In this document: positions 32,136 through 42,665 of the stretch, in pieces
How the letters are laid out: the number at the start of each line of letters is the position of its first letter
Position numbering within the stretch: the stretch's first letter is position 1
Assembly: GCA_004835665.1 (NCBI GenBank)
Contig: ML240445.1
Location: 620,001 to 684,000, forward strand
Source of the DNA: Phoma sp. XZ068
Lineage: Eukaryota > Ascomycota > Dothideomycetes > Pleosporales > Didymellaceae
DNA: 64,000 bases
Reading direction: 5' to 3'
The notes under the pieces: model-generated
Seen by the model: the letters and a program-made list of their open reading frames with translations, nothing else
Databases searched by the model: none
Told to the model about the DNA's origin: nothing
Translations under genes and position numbers: made by a program

Positions 32136-32624
32136 TTACCATTGGCACGCCATCGCACCACCCGTGAACCAATACGGATTCTTATCCCCAGTAGCCTGCA
32201 CCGCAAAGTCGTACTCCGCATCACCCGGCTGGAGAAACTTTCCCTGCAGGTATATCGTGGGCGCTGGTGGCGACGCCGAGCGGCGGGGTGGGTGGATGGT
32301 GAGTCTTGGGCATGGCTTGGCGACTCCATTGTTACCTGGAAGGCCAAGTGCGGCACGGTGCAGTATCCTGGTGGCTACATTCCCACGTGGTGGTGCGTTG
32401 ATGGGAGCGAATGCGCTGGTGGAGGGATACCGGGGTCTTGCCTCGCGTGGCTGGACGCGGATGAGTGGTTGTGATGGCCTCACGGGTGTTGGTCGTGCTG
32501 TTCCTGAGGTTCGAGGGGAGATGGTGGAGAGGGTATTTGATGACCTGGAGGCATTCACTGCTGTGGATTGGGATGAACGGGAGGCCTTGGGGGGCAATGC
32601 TTGCGGTCGCGAGGTTGCTGGCAT
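32136..32624 (-). CDS. Hypothetical protein, possibly frame-disrupted at its 3' end
   Basis: Frame of 162 residues from an ATG at 32624. The first 110 residues are Ser/Pro/Arg-rich. The C-terminal 45 residues look folded (TIYLQGKFLQPGDAEYDFAV, GDKNPYWFTGG) and then stop soon after. In the neighbouring frame the strand stays open for a further 55 to 60 codons (VRWRANGKRRMGVEDSG ... EVVEIRLDGEKESEE) with a Lys-rich repeat tail ending at 31964. That reads as a natural continuation and suggests a frameshift near 32150 or an unrecognised intron. Family not recognised. It borders an AT-rich island. Confidence 0.5.
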   Translation of the reverse strand: MPATSRPQALPPKASRSSQSTAVNASRSSNTLSTISPRTSGTARPTPVRPSQPLIRVQPREARPRYPSTSAFAPINAPPRGNVATRILHRAALGLPGNNGVAKPCPRLTIHPPRRSASPPAPTIYLQGKFLQPGDAEYDFAVQATGDKNPYWFTGGAMACQW

Positions 32625-33243
32625 TTTGGCTTAAGTATTAAATATAGCCTGATATAGTTTAAGGTCGTAAGGATGGACAAGTCTTATAGTCTTGTATAAT
32701 TTGGAAGGTGGGTATAGTATTTTGTATTCTTGGAGAGGAATATGCAATTCGGATCTTTTTATTTACCTCTATAGAAGTGTCTTTGGTACCGATAGCGTTA
32801 ACACAATTGATTTCATAGGCTACTTGGAAGTTGAACCTGAATTCCAACACCATAGTTATTTTTTGTGATTGGTGAAAGTATCTATGGTTAATGCATTATT
32901 GTCACCGAAAATTCCTATAGGCCCGCCAGCTAGTGAACCATCCAGCAAGACAAAATATCAAGATATTTAGACTCGTGCTAGCAACTATCAAGTTCTATCT
33001 GGTAGAAAGTAATAGAGGAACCAAGAAGGAACATGCTTATAGCAATATAATTCACCATCATGATCCTTTAACCTTGGTAATGAAGCAGATCACAACCGTA
33101 AAGCAGAATTGTGAAATATTACTGCTCACTATATATTTCATGCTACGATTAAGCCTTGCTCTAACATACCAACACATCTCAAGTCCAAATGAGTTCTAAA
33201 TCCACATCCTCAATATCAAACAGATCTTCTACTTCTCTTCATC
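32625..33243. other. AT-rich island between two orphan genes
   Basis: About 600 bases distinctly richer in A and T than the window, with many TATA, TTAA and TAAT steps. No open frame with recognisable features; no terminal repeats seen. It may be a remnant of a repeat mutated by RIP, which is inference. Confidence 0.5.
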
Positions 33244-33972
33244 ATGGACCGTTCCGCCACGTACATCTGCGAAGGCATCTCGCTAGAGCCCCGCCCTACC
33301 CCTGTCGTCTTCACGTCTCATGCTACTTTGGAGACACTAGACGACCTTTATTCAAGAATAATATTTAGCCCGCCTTGCTTGGTGAACGAACATCTCGAGA
33401 GAACAGCAGCAGCTGAATGCCCTGCTACTATACGGAGCTTGTGGTATTATTCCGAGGACGACATAGCACGAGGAGAAATGCGCCATGTTTCCAATCATAC
33501 GGCGATTATGACTAGCCCTACAGTCTCCGAGTCTACTACCCGCGCGCCGGATCCAGCGCCAGTGCTCACGATAGAAAGAAGTCAAGATCCCCGTGGCAAT
33601 GGATCCGAATCTGGAACATCATCATCACCGGATACGTCATTGCCATCATCACTGGATACGCCATCATCGTCGGAGACGCCATTGCCATCGTCGCCAGATA
33701 CACCGAATGGCTGCAGCGTACAGGATGGCAGTCTGTCGCCTTCACCGTTCTCACCACAAACTGCCTCCACACCTACTACATCCAGCACTCGAGACCGTTC
33801 CGAGGAGAGGCGAGGAATAGGACGAGCCTTGGTCTCGGTGCAAGACCGTCGCCTGGAGGAGTGGCGCAGAGGCTTGGCCGACATGGCTGAGAGAGGAGAG
33901 AGTACTATAGCATTGTACAGAATTATCACACTGGGTATACAGGCCCGAGGCGGCGGAGTGCGGGAAGTTTGA
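33244..33972 (+). CDS. Orphan protein with Ser/Pro/Thr repeat region
   Basis: Single frame of 242 residues from an ATG at 33244. The first 85 residues have mixed composition (YSRIIFSPPCLVNEHLERT), without signal peptide or membrane helix. Residues about 110-165 are low complexity with recurring S-S-x-D-T-P/S-L-P-S-S units encoded by imperfect DNA repeats. The C-terminus (ALVSVQDRRLEEWRRGLADM) looks helical. Nothing recognisable. It is adjacent to the AT-rich island, a setting common for lineage-specific genes. Confidence 0.45.
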   Translation: MDRSATYICEGISLEPRPTPVVFTSHATLETLDDLYSRIIFSPPCLVNEHLERTAAAECPATIRSLWYYSEDDIARGEMRHVSNHTAIMTSPTVSESTTRAPDPAPVLTIERSQDPRGNGSESGTSSSPDTSLPSSLDTPSSSETPLPSSPDTPNGCSVQDGSLSPSPFSPQTASTPTTSSTRDRSEERRGIGRALVSVQDRRLEEWRRGLADMAERGESTIALYRIITLGIQARGGGVREV

Positions 33973-34581
33973 GCGTGTATGATCAGTAATATGGCATTTT
34001 GGGGAGCGCAAGTGTTGTACATGGAACAAAACTGTAGGTATTGTGCATTAACCGTACCAAGATTGGTTCGTCACGTCGTAGCGCGTGAGACTATACCAAG
34101 CAAACCTTCCACCTTAAACTTGACCAATAGAGTGGTATCTCCCAAAGCAGAATATGAAAAACGTATAGATCCATCCAAATGCGCCTTGAACTGAATAAAA
34201 CTGACGCAACGACCGCTTTTTGAAACAGGCGTGGAGCTGCCCTTAATTGGAACACAGCAGCAGAAGTCCTGAGAATTTGACCAGGTACTGTACAACGCGA
34301 GGGTGTGAAGGTATGTGAGGTGTGTGGTGTGATGCTCTCCTGTATCTGAGAGCTTGGATGATAGGTGTGGTCTAGCCGCAAGTAGACCGTCGTTGACGGG
34401 ACTTTAGGCATCAGGTTGGCGGTATGACAGACTAGAGCAGTCTGAGTGCATCTTGTATCGGCGGGCGAGTGTCCACAGGAGTGGAATTCGCGGAAGGTGG
34501 TAGGAACCGGATGTCTGCTTCTCCGTTCGGGAGCCACTGAACATCCATCTTCCTTGCTTTCTCCTTGCCCGCCGCTACGAG
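33973..34581. other. Convergent intergenic region
   Basis: Between the 3' ends of the orphan gene and the 14-3-3-like gene. No supported gene. Confidence 0.5.
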
Positions 34582-36129
34582 TCAGCTAGGTTCCCGGCTT
34601 CTCGCGTCTAGGTTTGGAGATGACCGCGGCGAACGACGCAATGGCGGCGATTGACGGGAGGTTGGTGAGGTCTTCATGTTTTCGTAAGCCGCCGTGACAG
34701 CTGCACTCTCTGGAATTGGTGGCGAACCCCTGAACTCTGGAGTTGCTTTATGTGAGCCACCGCTACCGGCGTGCTGATGGACACTGCGGACAGTTGACGG
34801 TGTCGCAGGAGACCGACCACCTTTCCCTTGTGGCGCCCTTGGCGTCATACTGCCACCGCTTTCCATGCTGATATGTTTTGCGCGTGGTGTTGTTTCATGG
34901 CTCCCACCAGACGACCGGTTTGTATTTGATCGTGGTGTGCTCTCGTGGCCGCTGGTCTGTTTATACTTCGACGAAGCGCTGTTCGCACGGCTGCGTACAG
35001 GGTCTTTGGGTGGGCTCTGCGGACCAGAGACTGTTATCGGAGGGCCTTCGGCGGCCCTTCTAGGATTTTGAGAGTATTGTAAAGGGGCGATTACGGGTAT
35101 ACTACGGTAGGTGTCACCTCTGCTGTAATCAGCAGGAACTTGAGCACCAGTTGGTGCGACTGGCTCAGGACTACTGACACCGCCCATTCGCGGTGTAGTT
35201 TCGAAGCTCTTGCGCTTCATCATGCGTCCCAAGACACCAACAAGCTCTGCAGCATCCTCGAACTCGCTATCATCCATAGCTTCTTGAGCACGATAAACGT
35301 CCTTGATTGCGCGACGTGCGACTCGTCGTGATCCCTCGCGGTCATGTACGCAGTCCCATAGAAACGCGCTGTGTTCGAGAGCCACAGATAATCGGAGAGG
35401 GTGTGATCCAGGAAGAAAAGATGTCGCGTACTGAGTCGCGGTAGTGAAGTATCCGGTAGCTAATGGCACGAAGTTCAACGGCGGCAATAGGAACGAGGAC
35501 GGCTGAGGTATTGGGATTGGATTGAGTCCAGGAGGCGCGTTTAGTGTTGGTCCTGGAGAAGGTGTCCCAACGGGTCCACCTGCTGCATAGGGGTTGGTGA
35601 CGAATGAGGTCTCGGACACGATTGAGTCAATGGGCTCGCGAAGCGCTGGCTGTTTGCCATTGCGCTTCGACGGCGGTGACAACCCATGCTCAGTCTTGCG
35701 ACCATTTCCAGATCGAGGAGACAAGGGTGCACCGGCTGCCCTTGATTCCGTGGACTCCATGTTCGTTATGGTGACAGGTGGCTGGTTGTGGAACAAGCAA
35801 AAGATATGGTAGAAGCTTGCTCGCAGCTTGACGCTGAGCACCCTGCACTCTGGCCCATGCTGATTATCTTGCGCGTATGGAAGTACGTATAGCTCAAGGA
35901 TTGATAGGCCCTCTCTAGACATCCAGAGGATGTGCTGGTAAGCTGCAAGTGATGGAGTGTCTCTGCTGGTATCGAGTTTGCGAAGCTTTCTGGCGCGGAT
36001 GAGCCTTCGCGAGAGCAGGACCGAGAGACCAAGAATCTGGTAGAGCGCGCCTGAGAGATATGGGTTGGAGTCTTCTGTCTGCTTGGCTATCCGTCCGAGG
36101 AACTTCTGGTCGAAGTCTAGAGATGCCAT
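34582..36129 (-). CDS. 14-3-3-like protein with long disordered insert and tail
   Basis: Single exon, 515 residues from an ATG at 36129. Residues 1-118 form amphipathic helices in the style of a divergent 14-3-3 N-terminal half (FDQKFLGRIAKQTEDSNPYL, LGLSVLLSRRLIRARKLRKL, CRVLSVKLRASFYHIFCLFH). An insert of about 105 residues, Ser/Pro/Asn-rich, interrupts it. The C-terminal half returns at about residues 225-310 (TGYFTTATQYATSFLPGSHP, LRLSVALEHSAFLWDC, EFEDAAELVGVLGRMM), lining up with 14-3-3 helices 7-9 (NPIRLGLALNFSVFYYE pattern). A 200-residue Ser/Pro/Thr-rich tail follows. Canonical phosphopeptide-binding residues cannot be confirmed by eye, so binding is uncertain. This is a diverged fungal class, separate from the classical Bmh proteins. 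Confidence 0.75.
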   Translation of the reverse strand: MASLDFDQKFLGRIAKQTEDSNPYLSGALYQILGLSVLLSRRLIRARKLRKLDTSRDTPSLAAYQHILWMSREGLSILELYVLPYAQDNQHGPECRVLSVKLRASFYHIFCLFHNQPPVTITNMESTESRAAGAPLSPRSGNGRKTEHGLSPPSKRNGKQPALREPIDSIVSETSFVTNPYAAGGPVGTPSPGPTLNAPPGLNPIPIPQPSSFLLPPLNFVPLATGYFTTATQYATSFLPGSHPLRLSVALEHSAFLWDCVHDREGSRRVARRAIKDVYRAQEAMDDSEFEDAAELVGVLGRMMKRKSFETTPRMGGVSSPEPVAPTGAQVPADYSRGDTYRSIPVIAPLQYSQNPRRAAEGPPITVSGPQSPPKDPVRSRANSASSKYKQTSGHESTPRSNTNRSSGGSHETTPRAKHISMESGGSMTPRAPQGKGGRSPATPSTVRSVHQHAGSGGSHKATPEFRGSPPIPESAAVTAAYENMKTSPTSRQSPPLRRSPRSSPNLDARSREPS

Positions 36130-39100
36130 CTTCTGTTGCGGTTAACTGTCGTATACTGTAAGCTTGGTGCTGCACTAGGTTGATGGTGTGAAGGATAGGA
36201 GTGACAAGGTGGTGAATTGGGCCGATGATGACGTTTGCGTGGCAATGGCGCTCGTGATAGATGAGAGTTGGTGCTTGCTGCGATGGATGTTGTCAAAACA
36301 CTGCCTTCACTCACCCTGAACAACAGCCAACCCGGACCGTTGCGCTGTATCTCGAAAACAGACACAGAGCAGCCCGGCCCGAGCTGACCGATGACGCCGT
36401 GCAATGATGCCGCCGGGGAGATGAGGACTTGAAACCTCGCAGCCAGTGCTGGCCAATTGATATGTTTCGAAAGCCGACTGGGTGGCCGTGCGCAGGACTA
36501 TGTCGAGTGAAATGCGGCTCCAGTGATGGGCGCAATCGGAGATTGATGTTGATGGAATAGTCCAGTTGATTAGGCGCCACCCGGAGAATTGCTATATTAG
36601 GCAATAGTGATGGAAATGCTGATGGTACACTGTACAGATATTGAGACAAAGTCGCGACAGGAGACGGTGAAGGTGTTGTACAAGACTGGTGATGCACGCC
36701 AGAATACGATGGATATGTATCTGAAGAGCTGTCAGCAATGCACTTAAGAGAGCCCAACTGCCCACATGGCGTGGCTCAGCCTGCAGATATCTGGATACCT
36801 CAAAATGGACAAGTCGAGACGGTGTCGTTGCTTAGGACCACAGCCCTACTCTCATTCGATGGCTGGGATGATCGATGGGCCAATTACAGCGTCGAATGGA
36901 TGAGGCGAAGCGGGAACTTTGTTGCGACGGGCTAGCTGTCGTCAGGCAAGGAGAGTGAGATGCAGGGAGACTTCGAAAGCGGCGGACAGCGCATCGCGAC
37001 TTTCTCCAGCTCCTACTCCCCGCGCGCGAGGTGACGCGACGTTGTTAAAGCTGCGACAGCTCGCTCAGGCGGTGTAGCGGAGGTCAATGCGGTTGTCTTG
37101 GGCGGACCGAGACGAAATGGGCCGCACACACTCCAGATTTGCGCGAGGATGCGTGCGGGGTGCCTTCCGCCTGAGTTCGAATGGGGGAGGAGCGAAGCGT
37201 AGCAATGTCCGCTTCAATAACCACGACAGCGACCGTAGGAGAGCGAGAAATGGCGAGGCGAACACGGTGGATTTCGCTGGTAGTATTAACCCGCAATTTG
37301 ATCCCGGTCCTGTGGGTATGCAGGTGCAGCTCTGCGTCAACCTGCAGAGAGGCGAGCGATGCGTTGTCCAAATCCTCCGCTAACTACACCTGTCTGCTGC
37401 ATCGTCTCCATGCCGATTATAGTTCGCATCTTGACAGCTGGCACGGACGACAAGAGCTGTCGAATCGCCAGCGGCCGGATTAACGATACCGGCGAGATGT
37501 CGACGCCTCTTTCCTGCACCCTGCCAACGTGCGTTTGCAGGGCTGGCTTCACCAACACCTCATATTAACGGTAAAGGGATGCCAGCGCATCGCTCTACAG
37601 CATCATGGAGTGTAGCATCTCACTGTCCTCGACTACCGCGGAGCCGTCTTGTGCACCCTGGCGGACAACACTCCATCAGCCACAGGCGGCCAGCACACGG
37701 CGTAGCTGTCGCCATCTCGAGCTCCAACGCGTTCTAACGCCACGGTGGACCTCCAGGAACCCAGCTGACGATGCATCGGATGAGGACGACATATTTTGGC
37801 TATATCGACAGCTACTAAGACCTTGATGTCCGCTGTAATGTGGAGCCCTGCACCTAGGCAACCTTACCGGGCAACGTACCGGCGGTGACATCCACGAGCA
37901 AACCGACTCGTTTGCGCTTGCTTGCACCTGCCTCTTCGTCAATCAAGGCCGGAGCAAATGATGAAATTTCATACTGATAACAGTAAGCTATAGTTTCGTC
38001 ATCTGCAGGTCCTCGCTGCGTCTGCATTGATTGTGTCCACCAAAAAGGGCGGTGAGGGTGTGCTGTAATTGGCCAGTATTTGTGAAAATGCTGGCCAACG
38101 CTAAAGAGGGAATTCGATCGACACCGTTTGTCACTAACCCAGCCTCTTCGAGATCTACTGGGCATATCAGCGCCACCGCACGAGTCTGGACATCAGCGTC
38201 ACACAGCCACTTGAGCCTCCGGTAGCTGCCGAGCTGGCAGTCTGCGCCTAGGTCATACCGACGATTATCCAGCCATGTCCTTGCAATAAACCTGTCCAGG
38301 TGACCAAGTATTTCAGGAACGGCTGGTCGCTATGTTTACAGCGTCATCGGGCAATCTGCAATCTCGGGTCAGTTTTGACTTTCGTGAAAGATGAGAAATT
38401 TCACCCAGTAGCGCGTGACATGGTACATTGTCTAGCCTTCCTATTCAACCTCACTCCTAATGCCTTCGACCTCAGAGACATCCTGGGTATTTGAAGCAAT
38501 CTGGTTCGCTCGAGGCTACGCTCAGATACCCATCAACGAAATTTGTGTGCTCACACTGCAGCGTGCCGACGGTACGACAATCCCATTGCCGGAAACATCA
38601 GCACATCCGCGATGAGCACAATCCAGCAAAGGAAACAAACCGCTTTCGCAGCTTGCTCAAACCGATACCTTGGCAGAGCCGGTATCACCGCCATTTCACA
38701 TGAGTACTGGCAAATGCAGATACCCGCATAAGCTCAGAAGTTGCGTTACTCGAGCAAGTCAAACAAGACAACCCTCGTCTCTTTATTTCACCCAGTATGG
38801 TTCTGGCAAATAGCCATAATGAATCATTCACAAATTTCTAGGTGAAATAATGAGCATATAAATGATGTATTGAAGCCACTCAAACGCACCTTCATTCTGA
38901 TGGCACAGCAAAAGCACCAGCTACCTTATTTAAGACTACTCGTCTTGACCAGCGTATTGTCCAACCATCGCGTTAGCCTCATTCGGTCACAGTTTGCGAT
39001 CCGGCTTCGATTGTTGCATCCAGAATTTGCCTTGACGAATTGCTCGTGACTTCAGTTACGCATGCTGGGACTACTATCTGCGCTCATTTGCTTCACCCCA

Positions 39101-39433
39101 TGCAAGTCAACAGATTGCTTCCTATCTCAGGCAATGCATAATCATCGCGCGGTTGTTAAAGCTATACACAGATATATATAGATACTACCCGAGTGGTTAG
39201 CATCACTCAGTTCGCTGGTCACAACACAAACCTTACGTTCATTCATTGAGTCTTTTCGTGTGCTAACAGCACTCTACGCTACCAATCTTCTACTTTCATC
39301 GAATTCCCAACTTCTGAAAGACATAACACTCTTTGACTTCATCATTATATACTTCTTTCTCACGACTACCTTGCAAGAATCAATACCACGTAACTTCCAT
39401 TCCACAAAAACGACACCGTATCACTCCTTCACT
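36130..39433. other. Gene-poor region of 3.3 kb
   Basis: No supported gene. About 38495-38660 (+) encodes a C2H2-like peptide without a usable start, possibly a relic. From 39200 to the next ATG lies a pyrimidine-rich leader. No RNA gene or terminal repeat seen. Confidence 0.45.
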
Positions 39434-39657
39434 ATGTGCTACTACCATGCCTACTCCCACAAGTGCGGCCACACCGAGTGCATCCTGCAGAAGTTCTGCC
39501 CGAAGGGTCAGATGATCCAGCAGAAATGTGGCCGTGGACAGGAGGGGATTATTATGGCAACAGTGAAGGTGGAGACTAGTTGTGCTACTTGTCCAAAGAA
39601 GAGGGTACGTGTATCTGGGGTTGATAACTGAGAGGAAACTAATTTTGGGAGTAGTGA
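39434..39657 (+). CDS. Tiny Cys/His-rich protein (57 aa), stop codon in its own exon
   Basis: ATG at 39434 (context CTTCACTATG) after a pyrimidine-rich leader. The sequence begins MCYYHAYSHKCGHTECILQK and holds Cys at 2, 11, 16, 22, 32, 49 and 52 plus several His, a zinc-ribbon-like pattern. I recall similar small proteins (starting MCYYHxYxHxCGH) in other ascomycetes, from memory. After PKKR the sequence GTACGT...CTAAT...GTAG is a good 50-base intron (39605-39654), placing TGA directly after the acceptor (39655-39657). Unspliced, the frame would add nine residues and stop at 39631. There is no signal peptide, so it is cytosolic or nuclear. Function unknown. Confidence 0.6.
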
Positions 39658-40198
39658 GGTCTCCATACGGTATGTCTTCAATGTGCCATCGTGTGAGTGG
39701 TTTAATCGGTGCTTGGATGATGTTTGGAAAGGTAACCGATATGTCGCTGTATGATTGGTGATATACATGTACAATTGCTTAAAAGTAATTGAGGTCTGTT
39801 ACAGCATTTACATAGGCGCAGTACCCGCTTTCTTACTGGCAGTTAGACTTCCATCAGTTCCTCGTGCTGCGACGTCATCTCACCTCAGTCCATCTTTTCC
39901 GTCAGTTAATTGTTGCATATTTCGGCATTTCGATTTCACGTTGACTATCAGCACAACTGCAGATAAGATCACGAAGACTGATCCTTCGCGTGTTGTTATC
40001 CGGATACATTACCAAACTTGCACTGGTGCCTGTCCATTCTAATGTTACCCCAGCCCCGCAACGCTAACTGTTACATGGGGTGAGGGGTACACGAGATAAC
40101 GGCGATCACGCCCTTACAGGTATACATGCACATATAAGATGCCTAGCCCGCGACAAGCGCTGTTAAGCTTCGATCGTGGCTGCAGGGCGTACCTCACC
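39658..40198. other. Intergenic region upstream of the sugar permease
   Basis: No supported gene. Upstream of 40199 an in-frame ATG at 40139 would extend the permease by 20 residues. Confidence 0.45.
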
Positions 40199-41831
40199 AT
40201 GGCATCTACAAGCAAAGATGTCGGAACGCCTGTCACAGTGCGCAAGCTTTCAATTGCAGCAGAAGAAGTCCGCGAAGCCATCGAAATCGAACATGCTCTC
40301 ACTTTCTGGGAAGCAGTCAAGCTGTATCCTAAGGCGATAGGATGGTCGTGCTACTTCAGCTTAGGGGTCATCATGCTGGGTATTTTACTCCTCTGAACAT
40401 AAGTACGACCTAACGTTGATGAAACAGCGTTCGACCCCCAACTCCTCGGCAACCTTTATGCCATGCCCGCGTTTCAAAAGCAGTTCGGGTATGAGTTTGA
40501 AGACGGGTACATTATCTCTGCAGCCTGGCAGACCGGTCTCGGTATGGGAAACCCAATCGGTCAGGTTGTCGGCGCGCTCGCAGCGGGCTATCCTATGGAA
40601 TGGTACGGACGCAAGAAGACCTTCAACGCTTGTGTGTTTGCTGTTGCAGGACTCGTTTTCATACAGTTCTTCGCTCGCTCTCTACCGGTTCTACTAGCTG
40701 GCGAGTTGCTTGCGGGACTAGTACTGGGCGCCTTCGTTGTCATTGCGCCAGCGTATGCTTCTGAGGTCAGCCCGCTGGCGATGAGAAGTGTGAGTACGAG
40801 TTATGTCAATCTCTGTTTCGTTACAGGGCAACTGCTGGGGAATGGGGTCACGGCTGCAACACAGCATATGACCAGTCACTGGGCGTACTCAATCCCATTT
40901 TCGCTGCAATGGTTCTGGGTCTTAATTATTTTGCCTGGGATGTGGTTCGCACCGGAATCGCCGTGGTGGCTTGTGAGACAGGGCAGACTCGAAGATGCAG
41001 AGCAGGCGCTTGCGAGATTGTCAAGCGAAAAGGTCAACGTCAAAGCCTCCCTGGCGCAGATTGTGGAAACTGATATGCTGGAGAGGGATATGGAGGCCGG
41101 AAGCACGTACTACGACGTGTTCAAAAAAATCAACCTGCGACGGACGGAGATCGCGGTCGGGGTGTACGCGACACAGGTCCTGTGTGGTGTATACCTGATT
41201 AACTATGGGACATACTTCTTCAGCCTTGCTGGTTTGGACACAGACCAGGCGTACAACATGGGGATCGGCTTTATGGCAGTGGGATGGGTCAGCGTCCTAT
41301 TCTCATGGTACTTGATGCAGAAGTTTGGAAGGCGAGTGCTGTTTGGCGCTGGGCTAGCCCTGCTTACTGTCATTATGTTCCTGGTAGGCATTCTGGATTG
41401 TGTACCTACACAAGGCGCTGTATGGGCGAAGTCTGCTATGTGAGTCCGCCGGCCTAATTCTAAATCTTCAAGCTGACAATGGTAGGCTCTTGGTCTGGAA
41501 CTCAGTCTACAACTGGAGCGTTGGTCCAGTCGCGTTTGCTATCTTTTGCGAAGTCAGCGCCACCCGAGTGCGCTCAAAGACCATCGCTGTTGCTACTGCA
41601 GTACAAGCCCTGGTTGGCATCATCATGACTGTCGCTATTCCATATCTCATCAATCCTGACGAGGCAAATTTGGGAGGAAAGCTTGGTTTCTTCTTTGGTG
41701 GCCTTTCAGTGCCATGTTTGATTTGGTGGTTCTTGCGTGTACCAGAGATGAAGGGTCGAACCTATGAAGAGCTGGATATCATGTTCGAAAGGAAGGTGAA
41801 GACGAGGCAGTTCAAGGGGTACCAGATTTGA
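40199..41831 (+). CDS. MFS sugar/H+ symporter of the alpha-glucoside (maltose) permease type
   Basis: Plasma-membrane uptake of alpha-glucosides or related sugars, by homology to Mal/AGT1 permeases. Three exons: 40199-40379, 40428-41439 and 41486-41831, giving 512 residues. The first donor (G|GTATTT) is weak but restores SLGVIMLAFDPQLLGNLYAM, the family's TM1 pattern. Other marks are the loop 2-3 signature MEWYGRKKT, PESPWWLVRQGRLEDAEQAL after TM6, the TM7 region QVLCGVYLINYGTYFF, LMQKFGRRVL in loop 8-9, and a C-terminal VPEMKGRTYEELDIMFERKV. About 12 transmembrane helices are visible. The substrate cannot be assigned by eye. Confidence 0.9.
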
Positions 41832-42665
41832 CGGAAAAACCCGTAAAGTTTTCTGAACCACCAATGCTGATTTTATCGGTACAGCACATATGTAAGTAGC
41901 AATTGATGAAACTTCGAGTGTTTGAGCACGTTCGAATATCGTACAAGAGCGCACGTGCTGCCCTCGCTTTCGGATTCCTCAGACCAGCCGAGGGCGCTAG
42001 GAGCGCCTCAGTGAAGCGCCAGTACGATCCCTCCAAGCGAAGCGTGACCTTCAACATGACGATGATCTGCCTCTCATGTGATAAGGATGAGAATATCCAG
42101 ATGTCCAAGGGCTCGCAATCAGATCCCGTAGGAGTAATATATTAGATTTGGCTCCAATGTGATGCTCTTGGGGTCAGCAGCCTCTATTAATGTGTAGTCA
42201 AGCGGAGACTTGACAGGTCGATCATAAACAGTCCAGCAGCCACCATTTTCCCGAGTAGTGCGAAACGGCATGTGGTGTGAGTTCAGCCGTCGCCCATTGG
42301 CTCCTCCCCTCCCGGCAAATGAGGTTTCCGCTTCGCTTGCAACTGCTTCGGCTCGACATACATTTTGCGCGTAGTATCTTGTCAGGCTGACGGATTACTG
42401 TGCTGTATACGGTTTGGCTGGCCACCGGGTGAGTTAAGGAGGGGCCCCCTCACCAGGGTCGCGTTCATACAAACAGTTGTCGCCCCCGTTCTCCCAACTC
42501 TAGAAAATTCCACACCACGCATTTGGAAGAAGAACGAAGGTCTGGAAGATCTGTAACAGAATCCTTGTGGGTAAGAAGGCTTGTCGGTGTTTTGTGGAGT
42601 CCCCGTCAGCTCCGCAGCGGCCCGCCGGCATCTTCCGCCTGGTGCGCCGTTTCACTCGCGCCAGG
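41832..42665. other. Intergenic region between two MFS genes
   Basis: No supported gene. A possible 5'-UTR intron of the downstream gene runs from GTAAGAAGG at 42571 to CGTCAG near 42609. Confidence 0.4.

Noticed and set aside
37854..38165. Reverse-strand frame with a folded-looking end (YCYQYEISSFAPALIDEEAG)
   Set aside because: No partner exon, domain or convincing splice site could be found; left as intergenic.
42567..42665. Upstream extension of the drug antiporter
   Set aside because: Begins at GTG rather than ATG and contains a likely 5'-UTR intron; ATG at 42666 chosen.
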